Below, piece after piece: positions 27,672-36,463 of a DNA stretch of 55,179 bases. Source of the DNA: Bacteroidales bacterium (GTDB lineage Bacteria > Bacteroidota > Bacteroidia > Bacteroidales > Marinilabiliaceae); assembly GCA_022768325.1 (NCBI GenBank), contig JALEMI010000095.1:1-55179 (forward strand), read 5' to 3'. The notes beneath the pieces are model-generated. The model worked only from the letters and a program-made list of their open reading frames with translations. It was not told the origin of the DNA and did no database searches. Within the stretch, counting starts at the first letter, position 1. The number at the start of each line of letters is the position of its first letter. The position numbers and the translations under genes are program-made.

Positions 27672-28507
27672 ACCTTGATAGGAGTTGTAGGGTCGAGGAA
27701 ATTGGCCGTGCCAATTTGGATGGCACTTGCTCCGGCGAGTAGGAACTCAATGGCATCCGTAGCATTCGTTATGCCTCCAAGTCCGACAATAGGAATCTTT
27801 ACGACTTTGCTCACCTGCCATACCATCCTCAGTGCCACTGGTTTAAGAGCTGGGCCGGACAGACCTGCGGTTACTGTTGAAATGACGGGTCTGCGCTTTT
27901 CAGCATCGATGGCCATTCCAAGCATGGTGTTGATGAGAGAGACCGAATCGGCACCAGCATCCTCGACCGACTTAGCAATTGACGCGATGTCTGTAACGTT
28001 GGGCGTGAGCTTGACCATCAGGTGCTTAGGGTAGACGCTTCGGACGGCGGACACAACCTTTGCGGCTTGTGCGCAATCGGTGCCAAAAGCCATTCCGCCC
28101 TGTTTTACGTTAGGGCATGAAATGTTCAATTCGATTGCGGGGATGTGTTCTAACGACGCGATTCGCTCGGCCGTCTTGACATAGTCGTCGGTGGAAGAGC
28201 CTGAGACATTGACGATTACGTTATTAGTGTACTTCGTCAACTTTGGATAGATGTGGTCGCAGAAATACTCCACGCCCTTATTTTGAAGGCCAACGGCGTT
28301 GAGCATACCCGATGGGGTCTCGGCCAATCGGGGGTATGGGTTTCCCTCTCGTGGCATAAGGGTTGTGCCTTTGACAATGAAGCCTCCGAGAGCGGAAACG
28401 TCGAAGAAGTCATCGTATTCGAGCCCGTAGCCAAAAGTGCCTGAGGCCGTGAGTACGGGATTCTTAAGCTCAAGGCCATTGCCTAAGCTTATATGCGTAT
28501 TTACCAT
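27593..28507 (-). CDS. pyrD: Dihydroorotate dehydrogenase, class 1B catalytic subunit
   Basis: This 304-residue FMN-dependent TIM-barrel enzyme oxidises dihydroorotate to orotate in pyrimidine synthesis. The class 1B catalytic Cys is in LNISCPNV (about residue 130), and FMN-binding stretches [10 protein letters not shown] and GLGGI are present. Together with PyrK it should pass electrons to NAD+. Its start overlaps the pyrK stop by 7 bases, so the two subunits are co-translated. Its last codons lie in the TGTAAA cluster. Confidence 0.95.
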   Translation of the reverse strand: MVNTHISLGNGLELKNPVLTASGTFGYGLEYDDFFDVSALGGFIVKGTTLMPREGNPYPRLAETPSGMLNAVGLQNKGVEYFCDHIYPKLTKYTNNVIVNVSGSSTDDYVKTAERIASLEHIPAIELNISCPNVKQGGMAFGTDCAQAAKVVSAVRSVYPKHLMVKLTPNVTDIASIAKSVEDAGADSVSLINTMLGMAIDAEKRRPVISTVTAGLSGPALKPVALRMVWQVSKVVKIPIVGLGGITNATDAIEFLLAGASAIQIGTANFLDPTTPIKVVKGIEDYMTRHNVNNVKELIGGLVL

Positions 28508-29280
28508 TTTAAGTCGTTTACATTGAATACAGGGCCATCTGCGCAGACCCTTTTATTCCCATTTACAGTGTCCGTTACGCAGCATAGGCAGACGCCAAAG
28601 CCGCAAGCCATCATGTTTTCGAGCGATGCGTAGCATTCAACGCCAGCGGCTTTAGCCCTTTGGGCGACGGCTTTCATCATTGGCGTAGGGCCACATTGGT
28701 AGATTGATGTAAAATTCTTCAGGCCTTCGGCGGATAAGTCCGGGTGGTCGGTCACGAAGCCCTTGACACCCTCAGAACCGTCTTCGGTGGCGACGTCGAT
28801 CTGACCATACTCTTTAAACTTCTCCCTGCGCAATATTGCGGACGAAGTGCGGGCGCCGAAGAGGAAAACGGGCTTGGCTCCAGCCTTACGCAACTCGGCG
28901 GCAAGCATGAGCAGCGGAGCCACACCGACGCCTCCACCAACCAATAGGGGACGCTCGCCGGCCGCAGCCACGTCAAAGCCATTTCCTAACGGATAGACGA
29001 TGTCAATCTTGTCGCCGGCTTGGCATCGAGAGAGACATTTCGTGCCGTTACCGGCCTTACGCACAAGGAGTTCCATGACTTTGGAATCCTCGTTGAAATT
29101 GTGGATGGAGATAGGGCGGCGCAGCATCACGTTTTCTGCGCCGGAAATACGAATTTCTACAAATTGTCCTGGCTTAATGGCAGGATGGCATTCGTCTGTT
29201 TTCAGCCTAAGCAGAAAGAAATCCTCACCTTGTACACTATTGGAGAGCACCGTGAGGTTGGAAAGTTTCTTTTGGGGCAT
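28501..29280 (-). CDS. pyrK: Dihydroorotate dehydrogenase electron transfer subunit
   Basis: This 259-residue ferredoxin-reductase-like protein carries FAD and a 2Fe-2S cluster. The FAD site is in RRPISIHN (about residues 54-61) and the NAD-binding part in GGGVGVAPL. The cluster ligands are the Cys in [10 protein letters not shown] (C-x4-C-x2-C) and the one in VCADGP near the C-terminus. It pairs with PyrD. A perfect -7 element lies at 29303-29310, giving the pair its own promoter separate from the upstream XRE gene. Confidence 0.95.
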   Translation of the reverse strand: MPQKKLSNLTVLSNSVQGEDFFLLRLKTDECHPAIKPGQFVEIRISGAENVMLRRPISIHNFNEDSKVMELLVRKAGNGTKCLSRCQAGDKIDIVYPLGNGFDVAAAGERPLLVGGGVGVAPLLMLAAELRKAGAKPVFLFGARTSSAILRREKFKEYGQIDVATEDGSEGVKGFVTDHPDLSAEGLKNFTSIYQCGPTPMMKAVAQRAKAAGVECYASLENMMACGFGVCLCCVTDTVNGNKRVCADGPVFNVNDLKW

Positions 29281-29302
29281 GTTTTGCGGATATATACTAC
29301 CG

Positions 29303-29310
29303 CAAAAGTA
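29303..29310 (-). promoter_or_regulatory. Candidate -7 element of pyrK-pyrD
   Basis: On the minus strand this reads TACTTTTG, an exact TAnnTTTG match, 23 bases before the pyrK ATG. No clear TTTG is seen at -33. Confidence 0.5.
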
Positions 29311-29348
29311 CGAAAAAAACGTCCCTTAAATGTTATTTCGTCCGCCCT

Positions 29349-29918
29349 TTACTTTTGAGGCAGGTATTCAACAAACGTTCCGTCGGAATAGAACATCACA
29401 ATCCGTTCTAATTTACGCTCGCTGTCCTTTGGAAAGTGCTCATTCTCAGGGATATTCTTAAGAACATCGGTGACGTGATGTGGCTCAGGGGCATTGTTTT
29501 TCTCGCTTTCTGCCGGTTTTACTTGTTCAGCAGTTTGATAGTTGCCATCCGCTACGGGCTCGCTCACTTCGGTTTGTTGCGAGACTGAGGGCTTATAGGC
29601 GGTATGCTCATCTGCGTCTGGGGAATTAGGTTTCTCGTGGGCGTCGAAGAGCGTTGGCTGGTGGGGCGAAGCGGGCGCGTTGTGCATATCGCCCGTGCCG
29701 TTCATTAGCCAATCGTACGAAAGGTTGAGGTTTGGAAAACGCTGAATTATGCGGCTGGCGATGTTTTCTGTCATCTCCGCCTGGCGACCCGTAGGGGACG
29801 TGATGTGCGATATTGTCCCGCTGCTAACGCCAATCTCTTGGGCGAACTCGTACCGCTTCATCCCGGACAACTTGATGACCGTCTCAAGCCGCTCACGTGC
29901 ACTGTTATTGTTTTCCAT
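29349..29918 (-). CDS. XRE-family helix-turn-helix regulator
   Basis: This 189-residue protein has an N-terminal HTH domain (about residues 5-65): RLETVIKLSGMKRYEFAQEI, GVSSGTISHI as the recognition helix region, and RFPNLNLSYDWLMNGTGDM, the ending typical of phage-repressor-like regulators in Bacteroidetes. Residues about 75-155 are Pro/Glu/Ser-rich and probably disordered. A short C-terminal segment (ERKLERIVMFYSDGTFVEYLP) follows. No peptidase or ligand domain is seen. The promoter overlaps a TTTACA hexamer, so autoregulation is possible. Confidence 0.8.
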   Translation of the reverse strand: MENNNSARERLETVIKLSGMKRYEFAQEIGVSSGTISHITSPTGRQAEMTENIASRIIQRFPNLNLSYDWLMNGTGDMHNAPASPHQPTLFDAHEKPNSPDADEHTAYKPSVSQQTEVSEPVADGNYQTAEQVKPAESEKNNAPEPHHVTDVLKNIPENEHFPKDSERKLERIVMFYSDGTFVEYLPQK

Positions 29919-29938
29919 AGTAAATCACCATTTCATTA

Positions 29939-29946
29939 CAAATTTA
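29939..29946 (-). promoter_or_regulatory. -7 element of the XRE regulator gene
   Basis: On the minus strand this reads TAAATTTG, a perfect TAnnTTTG, 21 bases before the start codon. It overlaps the TTTACA hexamer at 29943-29948. Confidence 0.55.
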
Positions 29947-30345
29947 CAAAAACCACACATCATGTAAAAGAGAACCGAAGGAAAATTTTAACCTGAGTTT
30001 GCGGCGAGTTTTACTTACACTACCTGAGATTTACTCGTAAGTTTTACACCAATTGGAAAAGCAAGTAAAACGCATAGGTTTACAGATAAGTAACAAAATA
30101 AGGCACAATTGATTACAACAGCTTACCTGCATGACAATGATATGTTTACGCACCTTTACCCATGTGTTCTATTACTACAACTTTAACAAGATACATCTAA
30201 GTATATTGAAATTCAGTACTTTAGAGTGTTATTCGTAAAGTCAAAATTATAGTAAGAATTTGGGTAAAAACCGATTTGGGGGCAGAAATGGAGAGTAAAA
30301 ACGACAAGCGGGCCGAGTAGGTGTTTTTACAATACCCTTATTGGT

Positions 30346-30386
30346 GTGTAAAATGAGACGCAACGTGTCAAAAGGCACATTGCGTC
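30346..30386 (-). terminator. Possible terminator of the kdsA operon
   Basis: GACGCAA (30357-30363) pairs with TTGCGTC (30380-30386), with a second inner stem GTGTC/GGCAC across AAAA. On the minus strand it is followed by CATTTTACAC, a weak T tract. It lies 24 bases past the stop of the thioredoxin-fold lipoprotein. Confidence 0.5.
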
Positions 30387-30409
30387 TGTAAAAACAATTG
30401 ATTTACTTG

Positions 30410-31561
30410 CTATTTTACCGAAACTCTCGTGTAAACCCAATTGTAAAGGGCTTCCTCCCCCACCCCACGCTCCTCAATTTTAGAATCGGCGCACACGATG
30501 ATGAAGAAAGGCATTGTCTGAACGCCGTAGAGGCTTGCGAACTTAGAATTGGGGTCGGCTAACATTGGCCAATCGATGGCAAAACGACCAATAATCTTAT
30601 TTACAATATCTTCGCCCGCATACTCGCACAGACTTATTATATTCACATCGGGGGAAAGACCATGTTGCGCATGATAGGCGTTGACGTGGCTCTTAATCTT
30701 TTTGAGAAGGGCGAGCGTCTGCGGCGTGGCGGGATTATAAGGATCGAAGATGTGGAAAATGTTGACGGCGTCTTCGTGGACGAAATTGGAAAGTTTGGCG
30801 GGTGAGCCGTCTGGCGCAATCAAATCGACGTCGCGGAAACGGCATCCGGCGCTTGTGGCGATGGCATTACTGTTGGCCTCGGAAATTATCTTTATGGGCG
30901 GGAAGTTTGCGACGTTGGGAGTTGTTGCCGTGACAAGTTTCCCATAATCGTCGGCTTTTACAAGTCGGTTCTTAGCGATGCCGAAAAGGAAAGCGTATTG
31001 GCCGAGCGCATTGTCGCCGTTTTGCTTTACGACATCCATGGCGTAATCGACAATGCGTTTCGTCTCTCTTTTAGACAATTGCGCCAGTTCTGCTTTTCGG
31101 TCGTCGGATGTCAAGGCCGCATTTGTGGTTATGGAATCGTATTTCTCGGAGGCTGCCAGCCGCATCTTGTTTACCGTCTCCTCAAACTCTCGCTTTGCTT
31201 CGTTTAGAGGAGTGCCATTGGCCGTAAGGGATTGACAATCAATGTCAATAGCCCCTTGCTCGGCAATAAAAAAGAGTGGCGTTTGGTTTACAGCAACGGC
31301 TAAAAGACTATTGAGTAAACCGGGATTTAGGGCGTGGAGGGAGTCGGACGGAAAAATGGTATCGACAGGGACGAGACGCCCCGAAGAGTCGTAGCTCAAA
31401 ATCGGCATCGCGTCGGACGGACGGCTTTTTATCGCGAGGAGACACCCCTTGTCCACTTCCGTCGTGCACCCTGTGGACAAGAGAAAACAAAAAGAGGCTA
31501 ATGCCGCATTTGCGACGCTTAGCCCCCTCTTATTGTTGAAAAACAGCTTATTAAAAACCAT
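30410..31561 (-). CDS. Thioredoxin-fold lipoprotein (TlpA/AhpC-like) without CxxC
   Basis: This 383-residue protein has a lipoprotein signal with Cys in STGCTT (about residue 32). An N-terminal beta and helical domain resembles those of Bacteroidetes thiol-disulfide interchange proteins. A C-terminal thioredoxin-like domain starts at DVDLIAPDGSPAKLSNF. Where the redox CxxC should be, the sequence reads FHIFDPYNPATP, so disulfide chemistry is unlikely. The cis-Pro region VQTMPFFIIV is kept. It overlaps kdsA by 11 bases and is probably co-transcribed. The role is unknown. Confidence 0.72.
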   Translation of the reverse strand: MVFNKLFFNNKRGLSVANAALASFCFLLSTGCTTEVDKGCLLAIKSRPSDAMPILSYDSSGRLVPVDTIFPSDSLHALNPGLLNSLLAVAVNQTPLFFIAEQGAIDIDCQSLTANGTPLNEAKREFEETVNKMRLAASEKYDSITTNAALTSDDRKAELAQLSKRETKRIVDYAMDVVKQNGDNALGQYAFLFGIAKNRLVKADDYGKLVTATTPNVANFPPIKIISEANSNAIATSAGCRFRDVDLIAPDGSPAKLSNFVHEDAVNIFHIFDPYNPATPQTLALLKKIKSHVNAYHAQHGLSPDVNIISLCEYAGEDIVNKIIGRFAIDWPMLADPNSKFASLYGVQTMPFFIIVCADSKIEERGVGEEALYNWVYTRVSVK

Positions 31562-32369
31562 TTACCACTTTCCTTATGGCGATGAGCCTTTCCATGAGCG
31601 GCTCGAACAGGTCGAGCTTAAGCATATTGGCACCGTCGGACTTTGCGACAGACGGGTCGAAATGGGTCTCGAGGAATAGTCCGTCTACGCCAACAGCGAC
31701 GCCTGCCCGGGCTATGGTCTCGATAAGGGCTGGCTTTCCGCCCGTGACGCCAGAGGCTTGGTTGGGCTGCTGGAGCGAGTGCGTAATGTCGAGAACTACG
31801 GGTGCGAACTTCTTCATGACGGGGAGGCCGCGGTAGTCGACGACCAAATCGTAGTAGCCCATCATTGTGCCACGGTCCGTGATGAAAATGTTTGAGTTGC
31901 CGCTGTCGACGACCTTCTTGACGACGTGCTCCATGGCCTCGGGGGCGAGGAATTGGCCTTTCTTGATGTTGACCACCTTGCCTGTCTGCGCAGCTGCGAT
32001 GAGGATGTCGGTTTGGCGGCAAAGGAAAGCCGGGACCTGAAGGACATCGACGTACTCGGCGGCCATTGCGGCCTCTGAGGCGGAATGGAAATCCGTGACG
32101 ACAGGGATTCCGAACTCGGCCCTTACTTTTGCCAACACTTTGAGGGCCTTCTCGTCGCCAATGCCGGAGAAAGAATCGATACGTGAGCGGTTGGCCTTTC
32201 GGTATGAGCCTTTGAAGATGAGGGGAAGCCTTAGGCGGTCGCAAGTCTCGCTTAGTCGTTCAGCAATTCTCATTGCCATATCCTCGCCCTCAATGACGCA
32301 AGGGCCGGCCATGACGAAGAAGTTTCCGCTATCGGTATTCCTTATTAATGGTATTGTCTTCAAATTCAT
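31551..32369 (-). CDS. kdsA: 3-deoxy-8-phosphooctulonate synthase
   Basis: This 272-residue TIM-barrel enzyme condenses phosphoenolpyruvate with arabinose-5-phosphate to make KDO-8-phosphate for the LPS inner core. Family landmarks are GPCVIEGE near the start, FKGSYRKANRSR (PEP site), DFHSASEAAMAAEYVDVLQVPAFLCRQTD, and KKGQFLAPEAM. The window also encodes core glycosyltransferases (1681-6714) that act in the same pathway. Its promoter is likely at 32391-32398. Confidence 0.95.
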   Translation of the reverse strand: MNLKTIPLIRNTDSGNFFVMAGPCVIEGEDMAMRIAERLSETCDRLRLPLIFKGSYRKANRSRIDSFSGIGDEKALKVLAKVRAEFGIPVVTDFHSASEAAMAAEYVDVLQVPAFLCRQTDILIAAAQTGKVVNIKKGQFLAPEAMEHVVKKVVDSGNSNIFITDRGTMMGYYDLVVDYRGLPVMKKFAPVVLDITHSLQQPNQASGVTGGKPALIETIARAGVAVGVDGLFLETHFDPSVAKSDGANMLKLDLFEPLMERLIAIRKVVNGF

Positions 32370-32390
32370 GGTTAGATAGTATTTGTGTTA

Positions 32391-32398
32391 CAAAATTA
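32391..32398 (-). promoter_or_regulatory. Candidate -7 element of kdsA
   Basis: On the minus strand this reads TAATTTTG, an exact TAnnTTTG, 22 bases ahead of the kdsA start. The -33 part is not clear. Confidence 0.5.
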
Positions 32399-32460
32399 CA
32401 ACTAATCGCGTAATAAAGGGGGGCGCGAGAGGGGGTGTTCTTGAAGTAGTTGTTTTCAAG

Positions 32461-32493
32461 TTGTAAGCGCAATTAATATTTTTTGTATATTTG
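32461..32493 (+). promoter_or_regulatory. Predicted promoter of oadG-oadA-oadB
   Basis: TTG at 32461-32463 and TATATTTG at 32486-32493 are spaced by about 21-22 bases, matching the Bacteroidetes consensus. The leader to oadG would be about 70 bases. Confidence 0.6.
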
Positions 32494-32570
32494 GGAAATC
32501 ATAATATTAGTTGCCGTTTCTAATCGGCAACAAAAAGCAAGAAATCAGATAAAAAACGTAATTACTAATT

Positions 32571-32831
32571 ATGGAGAGTACACTATTCGAAGCCTTCAAA
32601 CTGATGGTGGTGGGAATGTGTACGGTTTTTACCGTGCTACTGGTCATCATTGGTGGAGGCAAGCTGCTGATAAAGGCAGTGAACAGGTTCGCGCCAGAGG
32701 AGGAGCCTGTTGAGAAAAAGGCGGCTCAGCCGCAGAATACGGTGTCGCCATCAGTCGCAAAGGCGATAGAGAAGGCGGTGGCCCAATTGACAGGCGACCA
32801 GGCGCAAGTCATCGAAATCAAGAAATTGTAA
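32571..32831 (+). CDS. oadG: Na+-pumping decarboxylase gamma subunit (OadG family)
   Basis: This 86-residue protein has one N-terminal membrane helix (about residues 9-33, MVVGMCTVFTVLLVIIGGG) and a charged, flexible tail. That is the typical gamma subunit, which holds alpha and beta subunits together. The genes that follow encode the biotin-carrying carboxyltransferase and the beta membrane pump. It is too short for catalysis. The zinc-binding histidines of enterobacterial OadG are not seen. Confidence 0.85.
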   Translation: MESTLFEAFKLMVVGMCTVFTVLLVIIGGGKLLIKAVNRFAPEEEPVEKKAAQPQNTVSPSVAKAIEKAVAQLTGDQAQVIEIKKL

Positions 32832-32898
32832 GTAATCACATAATCAAAACTATGGACATTGCCATAGCATGGCGGTGTTAAGCAACGAATCAAGAATA

Positions 32899-34743
32899 AT
32901 GGCGAGAGAGATAAAATTCAGCCTCGTGTTTCGCGACATGTGGCAATCGTCAGGCAAATATGTGCCGCGCGTAGACCAACTTGTAAAAGTTGCCCCCTAC
33001 ATTGTAAAGATGGGCTGTTTCGCACGCGTAGAGACCAATGGCGGCGGATTTGAGCAAGTAAACCTTCTTTACGGAGAGAACCCTAACCGTGCAGTGAGAG
33101 AATGGACAAAGCCTTTCCACGAGGCTGGAATCCAGACCCACATGTTGGACCGCGCCCTTAATGGATTGCGAATGAGCCCGGTTCCTGCCGACGTACGTAA
33201 GCTGTTTTACAAGGTGAAGAAAAAGCAGGGCACGGACATTGCCCGCACGTTCTGCGGACTGAACGACTCTCGCAATATCATCCCCTCGATTGGCTATGCG
33301 CACGATGGCGGCATGATTTCGCAGTGCTGCCTATGCGTCACCTACTCTCCGATCCACACTGTAGACTACTACACCGATTTGGCGTTTAAACTCATTGAGG
33401 CTGGCGCGGACGAGATATGCATCAAGGACATGGCGGGAATTGGTCGCCCGGTATCGCTGGGCAAGATTGTTGCCGCCATCAAGGCCAAGTATCCCGACAT
33501 CACGATCCAGTACCACAGCCATGCAGGCCCAGGTTTCAACATGGCGTCAATCTTGGAGGTTTGCCAAGCCGGTTGCGACATTATCGACGTGGGCATGGAG
33601 CCGCTCTCTTGGGGTACGGGTCATGCCGACGTGTTGGCCGTTCAGGCGATGCTGAAAGACGCAGGCTTCTCGGTTCCTGAGATCAACATGGAGGCGTATA
33701 TGGAGGTTCGTTCCCTCGTGCAGGGCATGATGGACGACTTCTTGGGTTACTACATCCCGAGCCGCAACCGTCTGATGAACTCTTTGCTTATTGGCCCAGG
33801 TCTGCCTGGCGGCATGATGGGTTCGCTCATGACGGACTTGGAGACGAACCTCGCCTCGCTGAACACGTGGAAAGAGAAGCACGGGCAGCCTACCCTCACT
33901 CAGGATCAGCTGCTAATCAAGCTGTTCAACGAGGTGTCGTACGTATGGCCTATGATGGGCTACCCTTGCCTCGTGACGCCATTCAGCCAATACGTCAAGA
34001 ACATGGCCCTGATGAACGTCATCCAGATGGAGAAGGGCAAAGAGCGTTGGAGCATGATTGCCGACGACATCTGGGACATGATGCTCGGCAAGAGTGGCAA
34101 ACTGCCTGGCGAATTGGCTCCAGAGCTCGTAGAAAAGGCAAAAGAGCAGGGTCGCCAGTTCCACGATGAGGACCCGCAAAGCAACTATCCTGACGCTCTT
34201 GACGAGTTCCGCAAGGAGATGCAAGAGAACAATTGGGACCTGGGCGAGGACGACGAAGAGCTGTTTGAACTGGCTATGCACCCGCAGCAGTATCGCGCAT
34301 ACAAGAGCGGCAAGGCAAAAGAGGACTTCAACGCCGACCTCGCAAAGCGCAAGGCGGAGAAGAACAAGGGCGCAGCCCTGACTGCACCTCAGTCCATCGT
34401 TGTTGAAGTTGACGGGCAGAAATATGAGGTCACCATTGGACCTAAAGACTCCAAGGCTCCGGCACAGGCTCAAGGCGCAGCAGCCCCCGCAGCATCGGCT
34501 TCGGCTGGTGAGGGCGAGCCATTGACCGCTCCGCTGGAGGGTAAGTTCTACCTTGTCAAGAACAGCGGCGACACGGCTGTCAAGGTTGGCGACAGCGTGA
34601 CAAAGGGTCAGACCGTCTGCTACATCGAGGCGATGAAGACCTTCAATGCCATTGCGGCCGAGAAGGACGGCATTGTCACTGAGATTTGCCTCACGAGCGG
34701 CTCTTCCGTTGCTGAGGATGATGTATTGATGAAAATCAAATAA
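32899..34743 (+). CDS. oadA: Oxaloacetate decarboxylase alpha / pyruvate carboxylase subunit B with biotin carrier
   Basis: This 614-residue protein has an N-terminal carboxyltransferase TIM barrel (about 1-290), a conserved linking domain and a C-terminal biotinyl domain. The barrel starts KFSLVFRDMWQSS and contains CIKDMAGIGRP (with the carbamylated or metal-binding Lys/Asp region) and YHSHAGPG (metal-binding His). The biotin Lys is in EAMKT near residue 580, preceded by an Ala/Pro-rich hinge (AQAQGAAAPAAS). I chose the ATG at 32899, where homologues begin. It should move CO2 from oxaloacetate or a related acid to biotin for the beta pump. Confidence 0.92.
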   Translation: MAREIKFSLVFRDMWQSSGKYVPRVDQLVKVAPYIVKMGCFARVETNGGGFEQVNLLYGENPNRAVREWTKPFHEAGIQTHMLDRALNGLRMSPVPADVRKLFYKVKKKQGTDIARTFCGLNDSRNIIPSIGYAHDGGMISQCCLCVTYSPIHTVDYYTDLAFKLIEAGADEICIKDMAGIGRPVSLGKIVAAIKAKYPDITIQYHSHAGPGFNMASILEVCQAGCDIIDVGMEPLSWGTGHADVLAVQAMLKDAGFSVPEINMEAYMEVRSLVQGMMDDFLGYYIPSRNRLMNSLLIGPGLPGGMMGSLMTDLETNLASLNTWKEKHGQPTLTQDQLLIKLFNEVSYVWPMMGYPCLVTPFSQYVKNMALMNVIQMEKGKERWSMIADDIWDMMLGKSGKLPGELAPELVEKAKEQGRQFHDEDPQSNYPDALDEFRKEMQENNWDLGEDDEELFELAMHPQQYRAYKSGKAKEDFNADLAKRKAEKNKGAALTAPQSIVVEVDGQKYEVTIGPKDSKAPAQAQGAAAPAASASAGEGEPLTAPLEGKFYLVKNSGDTAVKVGDSVTKGQTVCYIEAMKTFNAIAAEKDGIVTEICLTSGSSVAEDDVLMKIK

Positions 34744-34754
34744 CAGGCTCAGAC

Positions 34755-35999
34755 ATGCAAGATATAATCACCAAAATATACGAGATGACGGCTATCGGCG
34801 CAATTATCGATAGTCCGCAATTCTTGATAATGTACGCTTTAGCGTTTCTGCTGCTCTATTTGGGCATCAAGAAAGAGTTCGAGCCTCTGCTTCTGGTTCC
34901 GATTGCGTTCGGTGTACTGATTGCAAACTTCCCCAATGGCGGCATGGGTGTCCTTGCGGCTGACGGCGAGGGACTTGTGCATTACATGAAGGACGGGCAG
35001 GAAGTGGCGAAGAACATCTACGAGATGCCGCTTCCTGAGATTGCTCATGATTTGGGCTTAATGAACTTCCTCTATTACGCTCTGATCAAGACTGGCTTCC
35101 TGCCCCCCATTATCTTCATGGGTGTCGGTGCGTTGACGGACTTCGGCCCAATGCTTCGCAACTTGAAGCTCGCCGTGTTTGGCGCAGGCGCACAGTTTGG
35201 CATTTTTGCTGTTCTTCTCGTGGCTTGCAACTTCTTCACGTTGCCCGAGGCCGCATCTTTGGCCATCATTGGTGGAGCTGACGGACCTACGGCAATTTTC
35301 ACGACAATCAAGTTGGCTCCCCACTTGCTCGGCCCGATTGCGATTGCGGCGTACTCGTACATGGCTCTCGTGCCTGTCATCGTGCCTCTTGTCGTCAAGT
35401 TGACTTGCTCGGAGAAAGAGTTGAAAATCAACATGAAAGAGCAGGATAAGCTCTATCCCAATAAGACCGAGGTTAAGAACATGAAGGCGTTGAAGATTAT
35501 CTTCCCGATTGCCACGACCACAGTTGTCGCCATCATTGTTCCGGCAGCCGTATCGCTTGTTGGTATGTTGATGTTTGGCAACCTCTTGAAAGAGATTGGC
35601 TCCAACACGTCGCGTATCTACGACGCGGCATCTAACGCCATAATGAACTCAGCCACAATCTTCTTGGGTCTCTGTGTGGGCGCAACGATGACCGTTGACG
35701 CGTTCTTGAACTGGACCACCATTGGTATTGTGGCTGGTGGCTTCTTGGCGTTTGGCTTCTCAATCTTTGGCGGCATCTGCCTCGTCAAGCTGATGAACCT
35801 CTTCTCGAAGAAGAAGATTAATCCGCTTATTGGCGCGACGGGTTTGAGCGCAGTGCCTATGGCATCGCGTGTTGCCAACGACATCGCCCTTAAGTATGAC
35901 TCTCGAAATCACGTACTTAATTATTGCATGTCTTCCAACGTCTCGGGTGTCATTGGTTCAGCCGTTGCGGCTGGCATCTTGATCTCGTTCCTCGGGTAG
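34755..35999 (+). CDS. oadB: Na+-translocating decarboxylase beta subunit
   Basis: This 414-residue protein with 9 or more membrane helices decarboxylates carboxybiotin and exports sodium. The family region GADGPTAIF (about residues 174-182) has the Asp used in Na+ transport, and SNVSGVIGSAVAAGI near the end holds the conserved Asn/Ser helix. It starts 11 bases after oadA. The three-gene set gives the cell a sodium gradient linked to anaerobic C4-acid metabolism. A strong terminator follows. Confidence 0.94.
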   Translation: MQDIITKIYEMTAIGAIIDSPQFLIMYALAFLLLYLGIKKEFEPLLLVPIAFGVLIANFPNGGMGVLAADGEGLVHYMKDGQEVAKNIYEMPLPEIAHDLGLMNFLYYALIKTGFLPPIIFMGVGALTDFGPMLRNLKLAVFGAGAQFGIFAVLLVACNFFTLPEAASLAIIGGADGPTAIFTTIKLAPHLLGPIAIAAYSYMALVPVIVPLVVKLTCSEKELKINMKEQDKLYPNKTEVKNMKALKIIFPIATTTVVAIIVPAAVSLVGMLMFGNLLKEIGSNTSRIYDAASNAIMNSATIFLGLCVGATMTVDAFLNWTTIGIVAGGFLAFGFSIFGGICLVKLMNLFSKKKINPLIGATGLSAVPMASRVANDIALKYDSRNHVLNYCMSSNVSGVIGSAVAAGILISFLG

Positions 36000-36023
36000 A
36001 AGAAGGAAATTTAATTGTAAAGG

Positions 36024-36067
36024 AAGGCTCGCAGCATCGTTAAGACGGTGTCTGCGAGCCTTTTTTT
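36024..36067 (+). terminator. Terminator of the oad operon
   Basis: AGGCTCGCAG (36025-36034) pairs with CTGCGAGCCT (36052-36061) and runs directly into seven T residues. Confidence 0.85.
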
Positions 36068-36106
36068 CTTGTGTGCTTTTGGGGAATTGACCCTTGATTG
36101 CGGCGG

Positions 36107-36463
36107 TTAGTCTGCGGGGTATTTTGCCCTTACGGCTTTGGGTAACTTGTTGAAAACTATGGTGTATGACTCCCTGATTAAGTCCTGAATCATTGCGTCG
36201 GGGAGTGTGTTCTCGATGACGACATCGCTCCAGTGCGTCTTGTTCATGTGGAAGGCGGGGGTGATGCAATCGTGTTTTTCGCGAAGCTCCGTCCCTTTAT
36301 CTGGATTGTGCTTTATGGCGATTGTTGGCTGTTCGCGTTCGAGCCCAATGTGCATGAAAATCTTGCCCTCAATTCGGAAAACGAGTACATCGGGGCCGTA
36401 GGGCATATCTTCGGTGACACCCGGCAATGCGAGGCAAAAGGTCCTCACTTCTTCAATATTCAT
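36107..36463 (-). CDS. MmcQ/YjbR family protein
   Basis: This 118-residue protein has the double-wing fold typical of YjbR. Landmarks are the N-terminal CLALPGVTEDMPYGPDVLVFRIEGKIF and the C-terminal HWSDVVIENTLPDAMIQDLIRESYTIV. The family is often labelled DNA-binding because of its structure, but no target is known. Its 5' end overlaps the preceding gene by 11 bases. Confidence 0.85.
   Translation of the reverse strand: MNIEEVRTFCLALPGVTEDMPYGPDVLVFRIEGKIFMHIGLEREQPTIAIKHNPDKGTELREKHDCITPAFHMNKTHWSDVVIENTLPDAMIQDLIRESYTIVFNKLPKAVRAKYPAD

Larger units (their letters stand above)
29919..30409. repeat. AT-rich intergenic region with scattered TGTAAA/TTTACA hexamers
   Basis: This 491-base gap has no credible ORF. 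Hexamers occur at 29943, 29963, 30043, 30079, 30326, 30347 and 30387, with two more just inside the neighbouring gene at 30430 and 30442. Many further partial copies (TTTAC, GTAAA) are present. The pair at 29943/29963 is arranged as TTTACA-N14-TGTAAA over the regulator promoter. I found no DnaA-box clusters or integrase sites. A hairpin at 30357-30386 may end transcription from the right. Confidence 0.6.

Noticed and set aside
27593-29280. pyrKD region as a horizontally acquired island
   Set aside because: The genes are typical core pyrimidine genes with normal overlap, and no integrase, tRNA or direct repeat flanks them.
29919-30409. AT-rich gap as replication origin
   Set aside because: I found no DnaA boxes (TTATCCACA or close variants), and the repeated hexamer does not fit the box.
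31618-32244. Leftward 208-residue Arg/Pro-rich ORF inside kdsA
   Set aside because: It is an alternative frame of kdsA; the composition is an artefact of frame shift.
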